From an uncultured Alphaproteobacteria bacterium (lineage in GTDB: Bacteria; Pseudomonadota; Alphaproteobacteria; MPNO01; UBA830): DNA of 64,000 bases. Under the pieces are notes generated by a model. That model saw only the letters and a program-made list of their open reading frames with translations, did not search any database and was not told where the DNA came from. The DNA lies in assembly GCA_913046035.1 (NCBI GenBank), contig CAJWSW010000001.1, positions 1-64,000 of the forward strand. The letters are read 5' to 3'. Of this stretch, positions 43,872-53,830 are shown one piece after another (the stretch's first letter is position 1; every line of letters begins with the position of its first letter). Position numbers and translations under genes: made by a program.

Positions 43872-45086
43872 CTATGTTGTTTTGACAGGCGCCGGCAACT
43901 TAATCGGTCGGTCGTTAATGCAGCAGTGAAGGAAAGCCGCTGTTGCCGAAAGCCCAATAGCGAGCCACCAGGCAGCTTCGTAGGTGCCGAAGATGTCATA
44001 AAATAATCCGCCTAAGAATACTCCGGTAAATGCACCTATCTGATGGCTTAGAAAAACTATGGCAAATAGTGTGCTCATATATCGGGGTCCAAAAATTTGG
44101 GCCACGATTCCACTTGTAAGCGGAACAGTAGATAACCACAAAACCCCCAAGATCGCGCTGAACCCAATTACCGTCACCTCATTAACAGGCAGATACAGGA
44201 AAATTAGAAATAGCAGTCCGCGCGCGATGTATATTTGGCTCAATAGATTTCTTTTCCGCCACTTTCCGCCTGCCCAACCCGCGATAATAGTGCCGAATAG
44301 ATTAAAAAGCCCGATAATGCTTATCGCCGTTGCTGCTAACCAAGGACCTGCGCCGCTATCAGTCAAATATTTGGGGAGGTGTGTCCCTACAAACTGAACC
44401 TGAAAACCGCATACGAAGAAGCCCATAACTAACAGCCAGTAGCCGCGATGGGCGCTGGCCCTTTTGAGTGCGCTACCCAATGTTTCAGTGTCAGGTTTGG
44501 AGAATGCTGTATCACCTGCCCATCGCATAGAATAGGCAAGCGGGACGGCTACCGCGACCATCGCCGCAAGCCCGAGGATGCCGCTCGCCCAGCCAAAACT
44601 GTCAATCAAACCGGTCGTGGTCAGGCCGAACGTGAATTGTCCTGCCGATCCACCTCCAGTGACAATACCGAGCCATAATGTGCGTGACTTTTCTGGCGCG
44701 ATCCGGCCGACAATACCAAGCGGCAAAGTCAACCCAACCCCTGAGGCACCAATGCCGACGATCACTCCCGCCGACAAAAACATGGTTTCTGGCGTTACCG
44801 ACACTGATATAAGTGCAAGCCCTACGGTATAGAGTCCGGCAGCAAGTGCGATAACTGTTGTTGGCCGCATATATCTATCCGCGAGTGCTCCAGTAAATGG
44901 CGCGGCTATGCCCATTACAAGGTTTTGGGTTGCGATAGCGAGGGCAAACTCACTTATCCCCCAGTCCAAGTCGGTAATTATCGGATCAAGAAACAGACCG
45001 AAGCTTTGACGCGACCCGTTCGCGATCAGCACCACCGCTGTAGCGGCAAATAAGATATAAAAAGGCGAGCGCCAGAAACTTTTCAT
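43872..45086 (-). CDS. MFS transporter (OFA-like)
   Basis: 404 residues with twelve helices. Motifs: GIAAPFTGALADRYMRPTTVIALAAG in loop 2-3, and a large glycine-rich helix 4-5 region (VGIGASGVGLTLPLGIVGRIAPEKSRTL), typical of the oxalate/formate antiporter and monocarboxylate branch. It probably carries an organic acid across the inner membrane. GGAA lies about 9 nt before the ATG. The neighbouring GlcG-like gene may share its pathway. Confidence 0.88.
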   Translation of the reverse strand: MKSFWRSPFYILFAATAVVLIANGSRQSFGLFLDPIITDLDWGISEFALAIATQNLVMGIAAPFTGALADRYMRPTTVIALAAGLYTVGLALISVSVTPETMFLSAGVIVGIGASGVGLTLPLGIVGRIAPEKSRTLWLGIVTGGGSAGQFTFGLTTTGLIDSFGWASGILGLAAMVAVAVPLAYSMRWAGDTAFSKPDTETLGSALKRASAHRGYWLLVMGFFVCGFQVQFVGTHLPKYLTDSGAGPWLAATAISIIGLFNLFGTIIAGWAGGKWRKRNLLSQIYIARGLLFLIFLYLPVNEVTVIGFSAILGVLWLSTVPLTSGIVAQIFGPRYMSTLFAIVFLSHQIGAFTGVFLGGLFYDIFGTYEAAWWLAIGLSATAAFLHCCINDRPIKLPAPVKTT

Positions 45087-45146
45087 TGAAATAAATTCCG
45101 GAACAGTAACTGCTATTTACTATACTCGTTTGACGGTCAGCTTAAA

Positions 45147-46298
45147 TCAGTCAGCACTAGAATTATGTGTCTGTATTTTAGCGGCCGCCGGAATTTCGGC
45201 CATTTCGGCACCTTCTCCCAGTTCGATCAACTCAATCTTCTCGCCGCGGGTAGCAACTTTCTTTGTAGAGGTGCTGATCTTAGCTATATCGTCCTGCGCT
45301 TGTCTAAAGTGTGTTTGCAACTTTTCAACTCTATCGTCTATACGGCCGACATCAACCAGTAACTTGCGGACTTCCGTTTGGATTAGACCAGCCTGTTCTT
45401 GCATAGAGGCATCCTTTAGAACCGCCCGAACGGTGTTAAGCGTGGCCATAAGTGTTGTTGGCGAAACAATCCAAACTCGAGCGCGATAAGACTTGTCGAC
45501 TGTCTTTGAGTGATTTGCGTGAAGTTCAGCATAAACTGCTTCGGAAGGTAAAAACATCAGTGCCGACTCTGCAGTCTCACCAGGAATGATATAGCGCGCC
45601 GCAATATCATTTACATGTTTCAGCACGTCTGCAGAAAATTCGCGGGCGCACTGCCTTTTGCTTATCTCATCTTTGGCCGCCCGAAGCGCATGGTAACTTT
45701 CAAGCGGGAACTTTGCGTCGATAGCGATGGCGCCGGGTGGATTGGGTAGGTTAAGTATGCAGTCGGCGCGTTTTTTATTACTGAGTGTTTTTTGAAACTC
45801 GTAGGCGGACGGCGGCAGCGCGGCCTTTATCAAATCCTGCAACTGGATTTCACCGAACACGCCACGCGCCTGGCGGTTGGTGAGAACATCCTGAAGCTTT
45901 ACTACCCGTGCTGAAAGGTCTGTGATGTTTTTCTGTGCGGCGTCTATTACTGCCAGACGTTCTTGCAACTTGATGATGGTTTCCGACGATTTGGTGCTCG
46001 TTTGTTGTAAGGTGTCCCCGACACGTTTGGTAACGTCTGCGAGCCGATCTTCTAGCGTTTTAGTGATAGCTAATTCTTGGTTTTGTAGACGTTCAGAAAG
46101 AGCTTTCTGGCTCGCCGCGTCCGCTTCGGCAATTTGCGTGAGACGGCCAGCCAGTTCAGCCTGCTGGGCTGCCAGGCGGTCTGTGTTGTGCGCGATGATC
46201 TTCGATGTTTCCTGCTTGCTGCTACGGAATAAGGCGAGTGCCGCCAGAGTCGTGGTAACAGCGGCAAATGCGAGCACAATAATTATGATTAAATCCAT
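45147..46298 (-). CDS. rmuC: DNA recombination protein RmuC
   Basis: 383 residues from ATG 46298 (MDLIIII); ATG 46310 and a longer frame to 46385 are possible, but the membrane anchor begins just after 46298. One N-terminal helix (2-22), a long coiled coil (about 30-145), then the RmuC nuclease-like domain with QARGVFGEIQL, AIDAKFPLESY and FLPSEAVYAEL. RmuC limits DNA inversion at short repeats; a structure-specific nuclease role is suggested by its fold. Divergent from def. Confidence 0.92.
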   Translation of the reverse strand: MDLIIIIVLAFAAVTTTLAALALFRSSKQETSKIIAHNTDRLAAQQAELAGRLTQIAEADAASQKALSERLQNQELAITKTLEDRLADVTKRVGDTLQQTSTKSSETIIKLQERLAVIDAAQKNITDLSARVVKLQDVLTNRQARGVFGEIQLQDLIKAALPPSAYEFQKTLSNKKRADCILNLPNPPGAIAIDAKFPLESYHALRAAKDEISKRQCAREFSADVLKHVNDIAARYIIPGETAESALMFLPSEAVYAELHANHSKTVDKSYRARVWIVSPTTLMATLNTVRAVLKDASMQEQAGLIQTEVRKLLVDVGRIDDRVEKLQTHFRQAQDDIAKISTSTKKVATRGEKIELIELGEGAEMAEIPAAAKIQTHNSSAD

Positions 46299-46421
46299 AA
46301 ATCGGAGCATACCCTGAACTTTCGCGAATCGGACTGCATGACCGTTTGGAATAAGAGATGCTTGACCCTGCTGAGGTGAACGCATACGTAAACTTCAAAG
46401 AATTACCTTAGGTATAAACTC

Positions 46422-46946
46422 ATGGCTTTGCTGCCCATTATTACTGCTCCAGACCGACGATTAAAAAAAGTCGCGATACCTATTGAGGACGTGGATGACG
46501 AGGTGCGTTGCTTGATGGACAGTATGCTGGAAACTATGTACGCGGCGCCGGGTGTGGGATTAGCAGCGCCGCAGGTTGGCGACTTACGACGAGTTATCGT
46601 TGTAGATGTTGCCCGTGCGGGAACAGATCCAACGCCGATCTGCCTCGCTAATCCGGAAGTTATTGCCACCTCGGACGATGTTTCCGTTTTCGAGGAAGGT
46701 TGCTTGTCGCTTCCGGAGCAGTTTGCCAACGTAAAGAGGCCCAAGAGTGTATGTGTGCGATATCGCGACTACGAAAACAAGATATGTGAACAAGAGATGG
46801 ACGGGTTTTTGGCAACTTGTGTCCAACATGAGATTGATCACCTCAATGGTGTATTGTTTGTGGACCATATCTCGAGCCTCAAGCGTAGTATGTTATTGCG
46901 CAAACTTACCAAAATTAAAAAATCCGCGGCCCACGCGCGGGCTTGA
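46422..46946 (+). CDS. def: Peptide deformylase
   Basis: 174 residues. All three deformylase motifs are present: GVGLAAPQVG, EGCLSLPEQ with the metal cysteine, and HEIDHLNG with the two metal histidines and catalytic glutamate. It removes the formyl group from new proteins. First gene of def-fmt-truA (8 bp to fmt). Confident. Confidence 0.97.
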   Translation: MALLPIITAPDRRLKKVAIPIEDVDDEVRCLMDSMLETMYAAPGVGLAAPQVGDLRRVIVVDVARAGTDPTPICLANPEVIATSDDVSVFEEGCLSLPEQFANVKRPKSVCVRYRDYENKICEQEMDGFLATCVQHEIDHLNGVLFVDHISSLKRSMLLRKLTKIKKSAAHARA

Positions 46947-46954
46947 GAAAGTAA

Positions 46955-47860
46955 ATGCGAGTTGCTTTCATGGGCACGCCGGAGTTCTCAGTGCCTGCGT
47001 TGTCCGCCCTGATTGAAGCCGGACACGAAATCGCCTGTGTGTATTCACAGCCACCTCGTCCTGCTGGTCGGGGGCACAAAAAGCGCCCTTCTCCGATACA
47101 AGAGCTTGCCGAGTCGCTCGACCTCGACGCGCGCCAACCGAGCAGTCTCGGCGAAAAGACCGTTCAGGCGGAGTTTTTATCTCTAAACGCGGATGTAGCC
47201 GTTGTGGTCGCTTATGGGCTTATATTGCCAAAACCGATACTTAGTGGACCAAGGCTCGGATGTTTAAATATTCATGCTTCGCTTTTGCCTAGATGGCGCG
47301 GCGCGGCGCCCATTCAACGGGCAATACTTGCCGGTGAATCTGAGACCGGCATTACTATAATGCAAATTGACGATGGGCTTGATACCGGTCCGATATTGGC
47401 GGTTGAGCGCGTACCGATTACCAAAAAGACGACGGCATCCAATCTTCATGATGAGCTTGCCAACATCGGCGCGCGATTGATTGTTGAGGTGCTATCCAAT
47501 GATCTACCCTCTCCCGTTTCACAGCCAGAGGAGGGGGTGACCTATGCACAGAAGCTCGATCGTTCGGAGGGACGAATAGACTGGACAAGGGCTTCGAGCG
47601 AGATAGACCGGCGAGTGCGAGCTCTCAACCCATGGCCTGGGGTGTGGTGTGAGCTAAATAGCGAACGGTTGCAAATTTTCTCAGTAAAGCCGGTTAACGG
47701 TAGCGGTGTCCCCGGGACGGTAATTGCCGAACCGCTCATCGTTGCTTGCGGTGAAGGTGCATTGCAGATTGATCAAGTGCAACGTGCGGGTAGGTCAAAG
47801 ATGCCAACGGCTGACTTCGTGCGTGGTTACCCCGTGCCAATTGGGACGGTGTTTTCATGA
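46955..47860 (+). CDS. fmt: Methionyl-tRNA formyltransferase
   Basis: 301 residues. N-terminal transferase domain with the catalytic loop [19 protein letters not shown] and [12 protein letters not shown], and a C-terminal OB-fold. It formylates initiator Met-tRNA with 10-formyl-tetrahydrofolate, complementing def immediately upstream. Its stop overlaps the truA start as ATGA. Confidence 0.97.
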   Translation: MRVAFMGTPEFSVPALSALIEAGHEIACVYSQPPRPAGRGHKKRPSPIQELAESLDLDARQPSSLGEKTVQAEFLSLNADVAVVVAYGLILPKPILSGPRLGCLNIHASLLPRWRGAAPIQRAILAGESETGITIMQIDDGLDTGPILAVERVPITKKTTASNLHDELANIGARLIVEVLSNDLPSPVSQPEEGVTYAQKLDRSEGRIDWTRASSEIDRRVRALNPWPGVWCELNSERLQIFSVKPVNGSGVPGTVIAEPLIVACGEGALQIDQVQRAGRSKMPTADFVRGYPVPIGTVFS

Positions 47861-48633
47861 CGCGGTGGAAACTCACCGTTGAATATGACGGCAGCGCTTA
47901 CGTGGGCTGGCAACGGCAGGCAAACGGTCCATCAATCCAACAGGCCATTGAAGAGGCTGTATTAAGGTTTTGTGGTGAAGACGCACGAGTGCATGGAGCC
48001 GGTCGAACCGATGCTGGTGTTCATTCCTTGGGGCAAGTGGCCCACGTAGATATATCTAAAGCGACCGACTCTAAAACTGTTCGCGAGGCGCTCAATGCCC
48101 ACATGAGCAAAGAGCAGATTGTTGTTACAGAAGCGATAGCCGTACCAATGGACTTTCATGCTCGCGTCTCTGCGGTTGAGCGGAGCTATCGTTATCGTAT
48201 TTTGAACCGCCGACCGCGCCCAGCGATTGAAGCGGGCCGTGTTTGGCATGTGCCATTACTTCTCGATGAAAATGCTATGCATGAGGCGGCGCAAAATCTG
48301 GTCGGACGCCATGATTTTACAAGTTTTCGAGCCGTGATGTGCCAGGCTAAATCGCCGGTTCGGACGCTCGATGAATTACGGGTCACCCGGACCGCAGATG
48401 AGATCCATATCCATGCGCGCGCACGGTCATTTTTGCATCATCAGATCCGTAATTTTGCCGGCACGCTGGCGCTGGTTGGATTGGGAAAATGGAAGGCTGA
48501 TGACGTGTCGGCGGCGCTGGCCGCGAAAGATCGATCTGCCGCGGGCCCGACCGCGCCGCCGGAAGGTCTATACCTTGTAGCTGTTAAATATCCAAAGATT
48601 GATCTACCTCATATGCCCGAATACCCGGAATAG
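47857..48633 (+). CDS. truA: tRNA pseudouridine(38-40) synthase
   Basis: 258 residues. The catalytic aspartate is in [15 protein letters not shown]. Other TruA segments are [16 protein letters not shown] and [18 protein letters not shown]. It modifies uridines 38-40 in the tRNA anticodon arm. The 3' end overlaps the convergent membrane-protein gene by 25 bp. Confidence 0.96.
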   Translation: MTRWKLTVEYDGSAYVGWQRQANGPSIQQAIEEAVLRFCGEDARVHGAGRTDAGVHSLGQVAHVDISKATDSKTVREALNAHMSKEQIVVTEAIAVPMDFHARVSAVERSYRYRILNRRPRPAIEAGRVWHVPLLLDENAMHEAAQNLVGRHDFTSFRAVMCQAKSPVRTLDELRVTRTADEIHIHARARSFLHHQIRNFAGTLALVGLGKWKADDVSAALAAKDRSAAGPTAPPEGLYLVAVKYPKIDLPHMPEYPE

Positions 48634-49199
48634 AGGGATTGCACTATCACGTTAAGAGCGAGTGCAACAAAGAAGTCTATTGTAACGATCATAACCGCTA
48701 TGGGCGCGCGTATATCTAGCATAGTCGATGCGATAAAACTTTGATATATTAGGATCGCAATCACCGAAACGAGAATAACAAACCCTGTAACATGTGGAGG
48801 AACAGCTCCACTTGCTACCAGCGTCCGGACAAACAAAAAGAGAAACACTTGCAAAACGATGGCCCAGTTCCATGCAGCGATGAACTGAAAATACTTGCTA
48901 AACCGGCCAAGCTTGCTGGTAACGTATATCATGATAAGTGGAAAGATTGTCCAGCCGATAACATATGCCGATGTTTCAACAGCTAAAATACGAAAGCTTC
49001 CTGCTTCAACTGGTTGTTCTGTGAATTTAAGGAGTACTAATGTCGCGTATGTGGGAAGCGCGACAAGGGATGCGTAGAATGAAATCCAGAACGATTCTTG
49101 TGTATTGGCAAAATATTTTGAAGCGGTGCTATCAAATTTAGCGAACCGGAAGGCTCCGTAAATCGAGAGTAGTACCTCTCGTTTGGAGACTCTAATCAC
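48609..49199 (-). CDS. Hypothetical membrane protein (Yip1-like)
   Basis: 196 residues from GTG 49199, which overlaps the dapE stop as GTGA. Five hydrophobic helices are visible (about 38-60, 75-95, 100-125, 130-155, 165-190). The compact five-helix layout and a polar N-terminus resemble small Yip1/YIF1-domain proteins, but I see no decisive motif. It is translationally coupled to dapE, as the last gene of the dapD-dapE operon. Function unknown. Confidence 0.75.
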   Translation of the reverse strand: MIRVSKREVLLSIYGAFRFAKFDSTASKYFANTQESFWISFYASLVALPTYATLVLLKFTEQPVEAGSFRILAVETSAYVIGWTIFPLIMIYVTSKLGRFSKYFQFIAAWNWAIVLQVFLFLFVRTLVASGAVPPHVTGFVILVSVIAILIYQSFIASTMLDIRAPIAVMIVTIDFFVALALNVIVQSLYSGYSGI

Positions 49200-50356
49200 G
49201 TCGCTGCAATATCGGTGAAGTATCCGGCAAGAATGGACGTATAGATATCGGTCAGGGTGCGGATATCTGAAACAGCGATGCGTTCATCTACCTTGTGCAT
49301 GGTCTGGCTGATAAGTCCAAATTCCGCTACTGGACAAAAATTCTTAATGAATCTTGCGTCGGAGGTGCCTCCTGATGTGCTTAGTTCCGGTGTTACACCA
49401 GTCGCCTTTTCCACTGAACTTGTGATTAACGCGCTGAAGTCGCCTGGGGGCGTAAGGAAGGCTTCACCTGATACACGGATGTCAAGATCATATTGTCCCC
49501 CAACGGCATCACATTGCGTGTGTAGCCATTTAGTAAGCTCTTGACTGGTGTGGAGGTCATTAAATCGGATGTTGAAGCTAGCCGTCGCCTGCGCGGGGAT
49601 AACGTTGGTGGCTGGGTTCCCAGTATCTACCGTAGTCAGCTGTAGGCTGGACGGCTGGAAATGATCCGTGCCCTGGTCTAGCTCGTGGGATGAGAGCGCG
49701 TCTAACATTTTTACCAGACGCGGCAGCGGGTTGTCAGCTAGGTGCGGATACGCGGCATGCCCCTGTACGCCGGTCACTTTCAAATGCCCCGTCAGACTGC
49801 CCCGACGCCCGATTTTGACCATGTCTCCCAGATTGTTCGGGTTCGTTGGTTCACCCACAAGGCAAACGTCAATCAACTCGCCTTGTTTTTCCATCCAGTC
49901 GAGCACTTTCTTAGTGCCGTTTATTGCAGGGCCTTCTTCATCGCCAGTAATGAGCAAGCTAATGGAGCCCGCAACATCACCTTTAACCAGAATTCGGCTG
50001 ACGGCCTCCACGAAAGCAGCTATTGCGCTTTTCATATCGGTTGCGCCACGGCCATAGAGAATGCCATCGATTATTTCGCCTCCAAAGGGATCCACGGACC
50101 ATGCGTCGGTATTTCCTAAAGGCACCACATCGGTATGCCCAGCGAAACAGAAATTGGGACCTTTGTCACCGCGGCGGGCGTACATGTTAGCTACGTCCGG
50201 CGTGCCATTTTCTGAGAACGGCAACCGATAACAAGCGAAACCCAGCTCCTCTAGCGCAGCCTGCAATACATTTAATGCACCAGCGTCTTTTGGGGTCACA
50301 CTAGGACAGCGAATTAATTCTTGAGCAAGTTCGACGGCGTCAACGATGACAATCAG
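49196..50356 (-). CDS. dapE: Succinyl-diaminopimelate desuccinylase
   Basis: 386 residues if translation begins at CTG 50356, which overlaps the dapD stop as CTGA; 367 if it begins at the first ordinary start, GTG 50299. The longer form is chosen because the extra stretch [17 protein letters not shown] matches the conserved DapE N-terminus. Metal ligands: [10 protein letters not shown] and the [10 protein letters not shown] glutamates; substrate region SGGTSDARF. It cleaves N-succinyl-LL-diaminopimelate in lysine and cell-wall synthesis. The true initiation codon is uncertain (CTG, ATT 50353 or ATC 50347), which is unusual. Confidence 0.93.
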   Translation of the reverse strand: MIVIVDAVELAQELIRCPSVTPKDAGALNVLQAALEELGFACYRLPFSENGTPDVANMYARRGDKGPNFCFAGHTDVVPLGNTDAWSVDPFGGEIIDGILYGRGATDMKSAIAAFVEAVSRILVKGDVAGSISLLITGDEEGPAINGTKKVLDWMEKQGELIDVCLVGEPTNPNNLGDMVKIGRRGSLTGHLKVTGVQGHAAYPHLADNPLPRLVKMLDALSSHELDQGTDHFQPSSLQLTTVDTGNPATNVIPAQATASFNIRFNDLHTSQELTKWLHTQCDAVGGQYDLDIRVSGEAFLTPPGDFSALITSSVEKATGVTPELSTSGGTSDARFIKNFCPVAEFGLISQTMHKVDERIAVSDIRTLTDIYTSILAGYFTDIAAT

Positions 50357-51210
50357 TCCCTAAGTAGGTCATTAATAGAAGTCTTAGATCGCGTCTGTTC
50401 GTCAACCTGCTTGACTATAACAGCGCAATACAGGCTTGGACCTTCGCTTCCATCGGGCAGCTTTTTGCCTGGCATCGACCCAGGCACAACTACTGAGTAG
50501 GCTGGAACACGGCCGGATGTGACCTCGCCGGTTTCGCGGTTTACGATCTTGGTTGACTGGCCCAGAAAGACACCCATCGATAAAACCGCGCCTTTTTCCA
50601 CAATTACACCCTCGGCGACCTCTGACCTCGCACCAATAAAGCAATTGTCTTCAATGATAACAGGATCGGCCTGCAGGGGTTCCAGCACACCACCGATGCC
50701 TGCACCGCCGGAAATATGGCAGTCTTTTCCAATCTGCGCACAGGACCCAACTGTGGCCCAAGTGTCCACCATCGTGCCGGTATCTACGTAGGCACCTAAG
50801 TTAACGAAGCTAGGCATTAGTACGACGCCGGGCGCTAGGTAGGCAGAACGGCGCACGGTGCAATTTGGTACTGCTCGGAAACCCGCACTACGGAATTTTG
50901 CGCTATCCCAGCCAGCAAATTTTGATGGCACCTTGTCAAACCAAGGGCTGTCGCCGATTCCGGGAAATGATGGGCCGCCTGGCAACGGCGTCATATCGAA
51001 AATTCGAAAAGACAACAACACCGCTTTTTTTAACCATTGATTTACCGTCCAGCCATCAGAGTTTTTTTCTGCGACGCGAAGCCTGCCAGAGTCCATCCCT
51101 TCAAGCGCTGCGTCTATAGCATCACGCAACTCACCTTTAGTATTTGGAGAGATATTTTCTCGATCCTCCCATGCATGATCGATCAATTGTTCGAGTGCGG
51201 TGTCGCTCAT
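50353..51210 (-). CDS. dapD: Tetrahydrodipicolinate N-succinyltransferase
   Basis: 285 residues, standard length. A left-handed beta-helix hexapeptide domain spans about 110-250 ([23 protein letters not shown], then [14 protein letters not shown]), with [32 protein letters not shown]. It adds succinate from succinyl-CoA to tetrahydrodipicolinate; dapE follows in the same operon and removes it later in the pathway. Confident. Confidence 0.97.
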   Translation of the reverse strand: MSDTALEQLIDHAWEDRENISPNTKGELRDAIDAALEGMDSGRLRVAEKNSDGWTVNQWLKKAVLLSFRIFDMTPLPGGPSFPGIGDSPWFDKVPSKFAGWDSAKFRSAGFRAVPNCTVRRSAYLAPGVVLMPSFVNLGAYVDTGTMVDTWATVGSCAQIGKDCHISGGAGIGGVLEPLQADPVIIEDNCFIGARSEVAEGVIVEKGAVLSMGVFLGQSTKIVNRETGEVTSGRVPAYSVVVPGSMPGKKLPDGSEGPSLYCAVIVKQVDEQTRSKTSINDLLRD

Positions 51211-51279
51211 TACTCTTTCACTTTACCAGGTTGGAATTCGCTAAGAATATATAGGAATTCCTGCTGCAGTGAAAACTAC

Positions 51280-51975
51280 TTAGGCGCGATTTGTCACACC
51301 ACGTAACCACTGGGGAAGATCGTCTGTGATGTAGTCGATGTAACTGGTGTCCGTAATGCGCTTTGCCCAGTCGGTATCGGTGCGAACCCAAACAGTTTTC
51401 ATTCCCATCTCCGCCGCAGGTTTCAGGTTGCCGGGTATGTCTTCGACCATAATCGCACGTGCAGGGTCAATATCGTGGAGTGAACATAGCCGACGATATG
51501 AAACAATAGCTGGTTTGGGTACAAAATCGGCGTCGTTGATGTCAAAGATACCGTCAAAATATTCGGTGATCCCAATACGCTTCATCACCTCACGGGTGTG
51601 TTCGGTGAAGGCATTTGTATAAATAAATTTGCGCCCACCTAGACCCTTTAAGATCCCTGCGAGTTGTGGATTAGAAGTGACATCCGTGAGGTCCAGTTGG
51701 GACAGGTGACTAATATATTCTTGAGGATCGAGGTCGTGTTCGACCATCAGCCCCCTTAGTGTCAACCCATGGGTACGGAAATATCCTTTCTGGATGCGCC
51801 GTGCTTCAGCCCGATCAACGTTAAGGAAATCAGCAATAAATGATCCCATAAGATCGTCTATCTCGGCTAGCATCTTGGGAGTGATGGGGTAAAGGGTATT
51901 GTCCAGATCGAAAATCCAGACGTTGATATCTTCAATGTCTTGGAAGGACGCGCTTAGCGATGCGATTTTGTTCAT
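51280..51975 (-). CDS. HAD-family pyrimidine 5'-nucleotidase-like phosphatase
   Basis: 231 residues. HAD motif 1 is FDLDNTLYP with the two catalytic aspartates, motif 2 the IYTNAFTEH threonine, motif 3 the lysine in FVPKPAIVSYR, motif 4 VEDIPGNLKPA. This matches the yeast SDT1-type pyrimidine nucleotidase branch seen beside argB and dapD in alphaproteobacteria. Cytosolic. Substrate likely a nucleotide monophosphate, by family only. Confidence 0.88.
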   Translation of the reverse strand: MNKIASLSASFQDIEDINVWIFDLDNTLYPITPKMLAEIDDLMGSFIADFLNVDRAEARRIQKGYFRTHGLTLRGLMVEHDLDPQEYISHLSQLDLTDVTSNPQLAGILKGLGGRKFIYTNAFTEHTREVMKRIGITEYFDGIFDINDADFVPKPAIVSYRRLCSLHDIDPARAIMVEDIPGNLKPAAEMGMKTVWVRTDTDWAKRITDTSYIDYITDDLPQWLRGVTNRA

Positions 51976-52172
51976 TTGATTAGCTTGGCTTTTAATTCCT
52001 GGGTTAATGGATTTGTTCGAGTTTCACGAAGAAACTAGTCGCCTGTGATGTTAAAATTATTTTTGAACCTGCCGCAAATTAAACACCTGACCCGTCAGAT
52101 CGAAATTGAATCTCGGTTCCTAAAAAAACACTTCCTGCAGTGATTTATCGACCGAAATGGTCTTGTACGTAT

Positions 52173-53102
52173 TTACTCTTTCTTGGCTCGGATCATTGTG
52201 CCAGCCCCGTGTTCGGTAAAAATTTCGAGAAGCAAAGCATGCGGTACACGGCCGTCCATAATGACTGCCGCCTCAACTCCGTTCTCTACTGCTTTTAGGC
52301 AGGTTTCTATCTTTGGGATCATGCCGCCAGAAATCGTCTCGTTTTTAATCAACAACTGTGCATTTCTCGCCGACATATTGGTCATTAGATCACCCTTCTT
52401 GTCGAGCACGCCCGCGACGTCTGTGAGCATTAGCAGACGTGTCGCGCCAATAGCACCAGCAATTGCACCTGCTGCTGTATCGGCATTGATGTTGAACGTT
52501 GTGCCGTTTCGACCGATACCAAGCGGGGCGATCACTGGAATCATTTTGGAGCTTGCAAGGGTGTCAAGGACTTCCGTGTTTACGGCGTAAGGTTCGCCGA
52601 CAAAACCCAAGTCGATTGTCTCCCGCTTATTTGGGGGTGTCTTGCGTGTGTGCTCAAGTTTGCGGGCCTGGATCAAATTACCATCCTTACCGGATATGCC
52701 AACGGCGGTGCCACCAGCATCGTTTATCGCAGTAACGACTTCCTTGTTAATTGATCCGGCCAAAACCATTTCAACGATATCGACAGTACGTTTATCTGTT
52801 ACCCGGAGTCCGTCAATAAATTCGCTCTTAATTTTCATTTGATCGAGCATTCTTCCGATCTGCGGACCGCCGCCGTGGACAATTACCGGGTTAATACCAA
52901 CTTGTTTAAGCAATACGATATCGCTGGCGAATTGCTCTGAAAGTGTTTCGTCGCCCATTGCGTGGCCGCCATACTTTACGACGAATGTCTTGCCGCCAAA
53001 CTCTTGAAGATAGGGCAACGCTTCAGTGAGTGTTTCAGCTGTGCGCAGTAATGACCTGAGCCCAGTGATATTTTTTAAACCGTTTTTTTTATTCGTTGCC
53101 AT
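52173..53102 (-). CDS. argB: Acetylglutamate kinase
   Basis: 309 residues from ATG 53102, with AGGGA 6 nt upstream; ATG 53108 is too close to that site. Motifs: [23 protein letters not shown] for substrate, [12 protein letters not shown] and [12 protein letters not shown]. It phosphorylates N-acetylglutamate, the controlled step of arginine synthesis in many bacteria. It follows engB by 49 bp in the same direction. Confidence 0.97.
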   Translation of the reverse strand: MATNKKNGLKNITGLRSLLRTAETLTEALPYLQEFGGKTFVVKYGGHAMGDETLSEQFASDIVLLKQVGINPVIVHGGGPQIGRMLDQMKIKSEFIDGLRVTDKRTVDIVEMVLAGSINKEVVTAINDAGGTAVGISGKDGNLIQARKLEHTRKTPPNKRETIDLGFVGEPYAVNTEVLDTLASSKMIPVIAPLGIGRNGTTFNINADTAAGAIAGAIGATRLLMLTDVAGVLDKKGDLMTNMSARNAQLLIKNETISGGMIPKIETCLKAVENGVEAAVIMDGRVPHALLLEIFTEHGAGTMIRAKKE

Positions 53103-53151
53103 CGGCATTCCCTGGATAAATTTATCCCAAGATAGTTGTTGGGGATGGCAT

Positions 53152-53808
53152 TTACCGGATATCGGCGATTATTGCCAGTTCGGTGCGCAAGGTTTCAATA
53201 CCTTCTTTTTTTGTTGAACTAGTCCTGATGATCATCGGGTGCGCAGCGACATGCTTTGCGATGAGCTTTAGGGTGTTTTTAATTGTGCGCTCGAGCGCGG
53301 CGGGCTTTACCTTATCGCATTTTGTGAAGACGATCTGGTAAGATACGGCAGCTTCGTCGAGATCCTTCATCACTTCGATGTCCTTGGATTTGAGGCCGTG
53401 CCGGGCATCTATCAGCAAACAGACGCGACGCAGGGATGGCCTGCCGCGAAGATAGTCGAAAATGAGGCGTGTCCAACGCCGGATTTCGGTCTTGGATGCT
53501 TTAGCGTAACCGTATCCAGGGAGATCGGCGAGGATCAAGGCATCTTTTAGCTGAAAAAAATTTATCTGTTGCGTCCGCCCTGGCGTGTTGGAGACGCGGG
53601 CGAGGGCCTTACGATCCGTTAGTGCATTAATGAGGCTTGACTTGCCCACATTTGACCTCCCGACAAATGCAATTTCTGGCAGATCGGGTTTTGGCATGCT
53701 GCAGTAGTCGGGGGCGCCGGAGATGAATACACAGTCCTGCGCAAATAACCAACGCCCGCGCTCCAGCAGCTTTGCAGATAATTTTAGTGCGTCCGGGTCA
53801 TCGTTCAT
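53152..53808 (-). CDS. engB: Ribosome biogenesis GTPase EngB/YsxC
   Basis: 218 residues. GTPase motifs: G1 [10 protein letters not shown]2 TPGRTQQ, G3 DLPGYGYA, G4 TKCDK and G5 RTSSTKKEG. It assists large ribosomal subunit assembly. Lies between yidC (22 bp) and argB. Confidence 0.96.
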   Translation of the reverse strand: MNDDPDALKLSAKLLERGRWLFAQDCVFISGAPDYCSMPKPDLPEIAFVGRSNVGKSSLINALTDRKALARVSNTPGRTQQINFFQLKDALILADLPGYGYAKASKTEIRRWTRLIFDYLRGRPSLRRVCLLIDARHGLKSKDIEVMKDLDEAAVSYQIVFTKCDKVKPAALERTIKNTLKLIAKHVAAHPMIIRTSSTKKEGIETLRTELAIIADIR

Positions 53809-53830
53809 GACCGGGCTCCGTCGATCTAAT

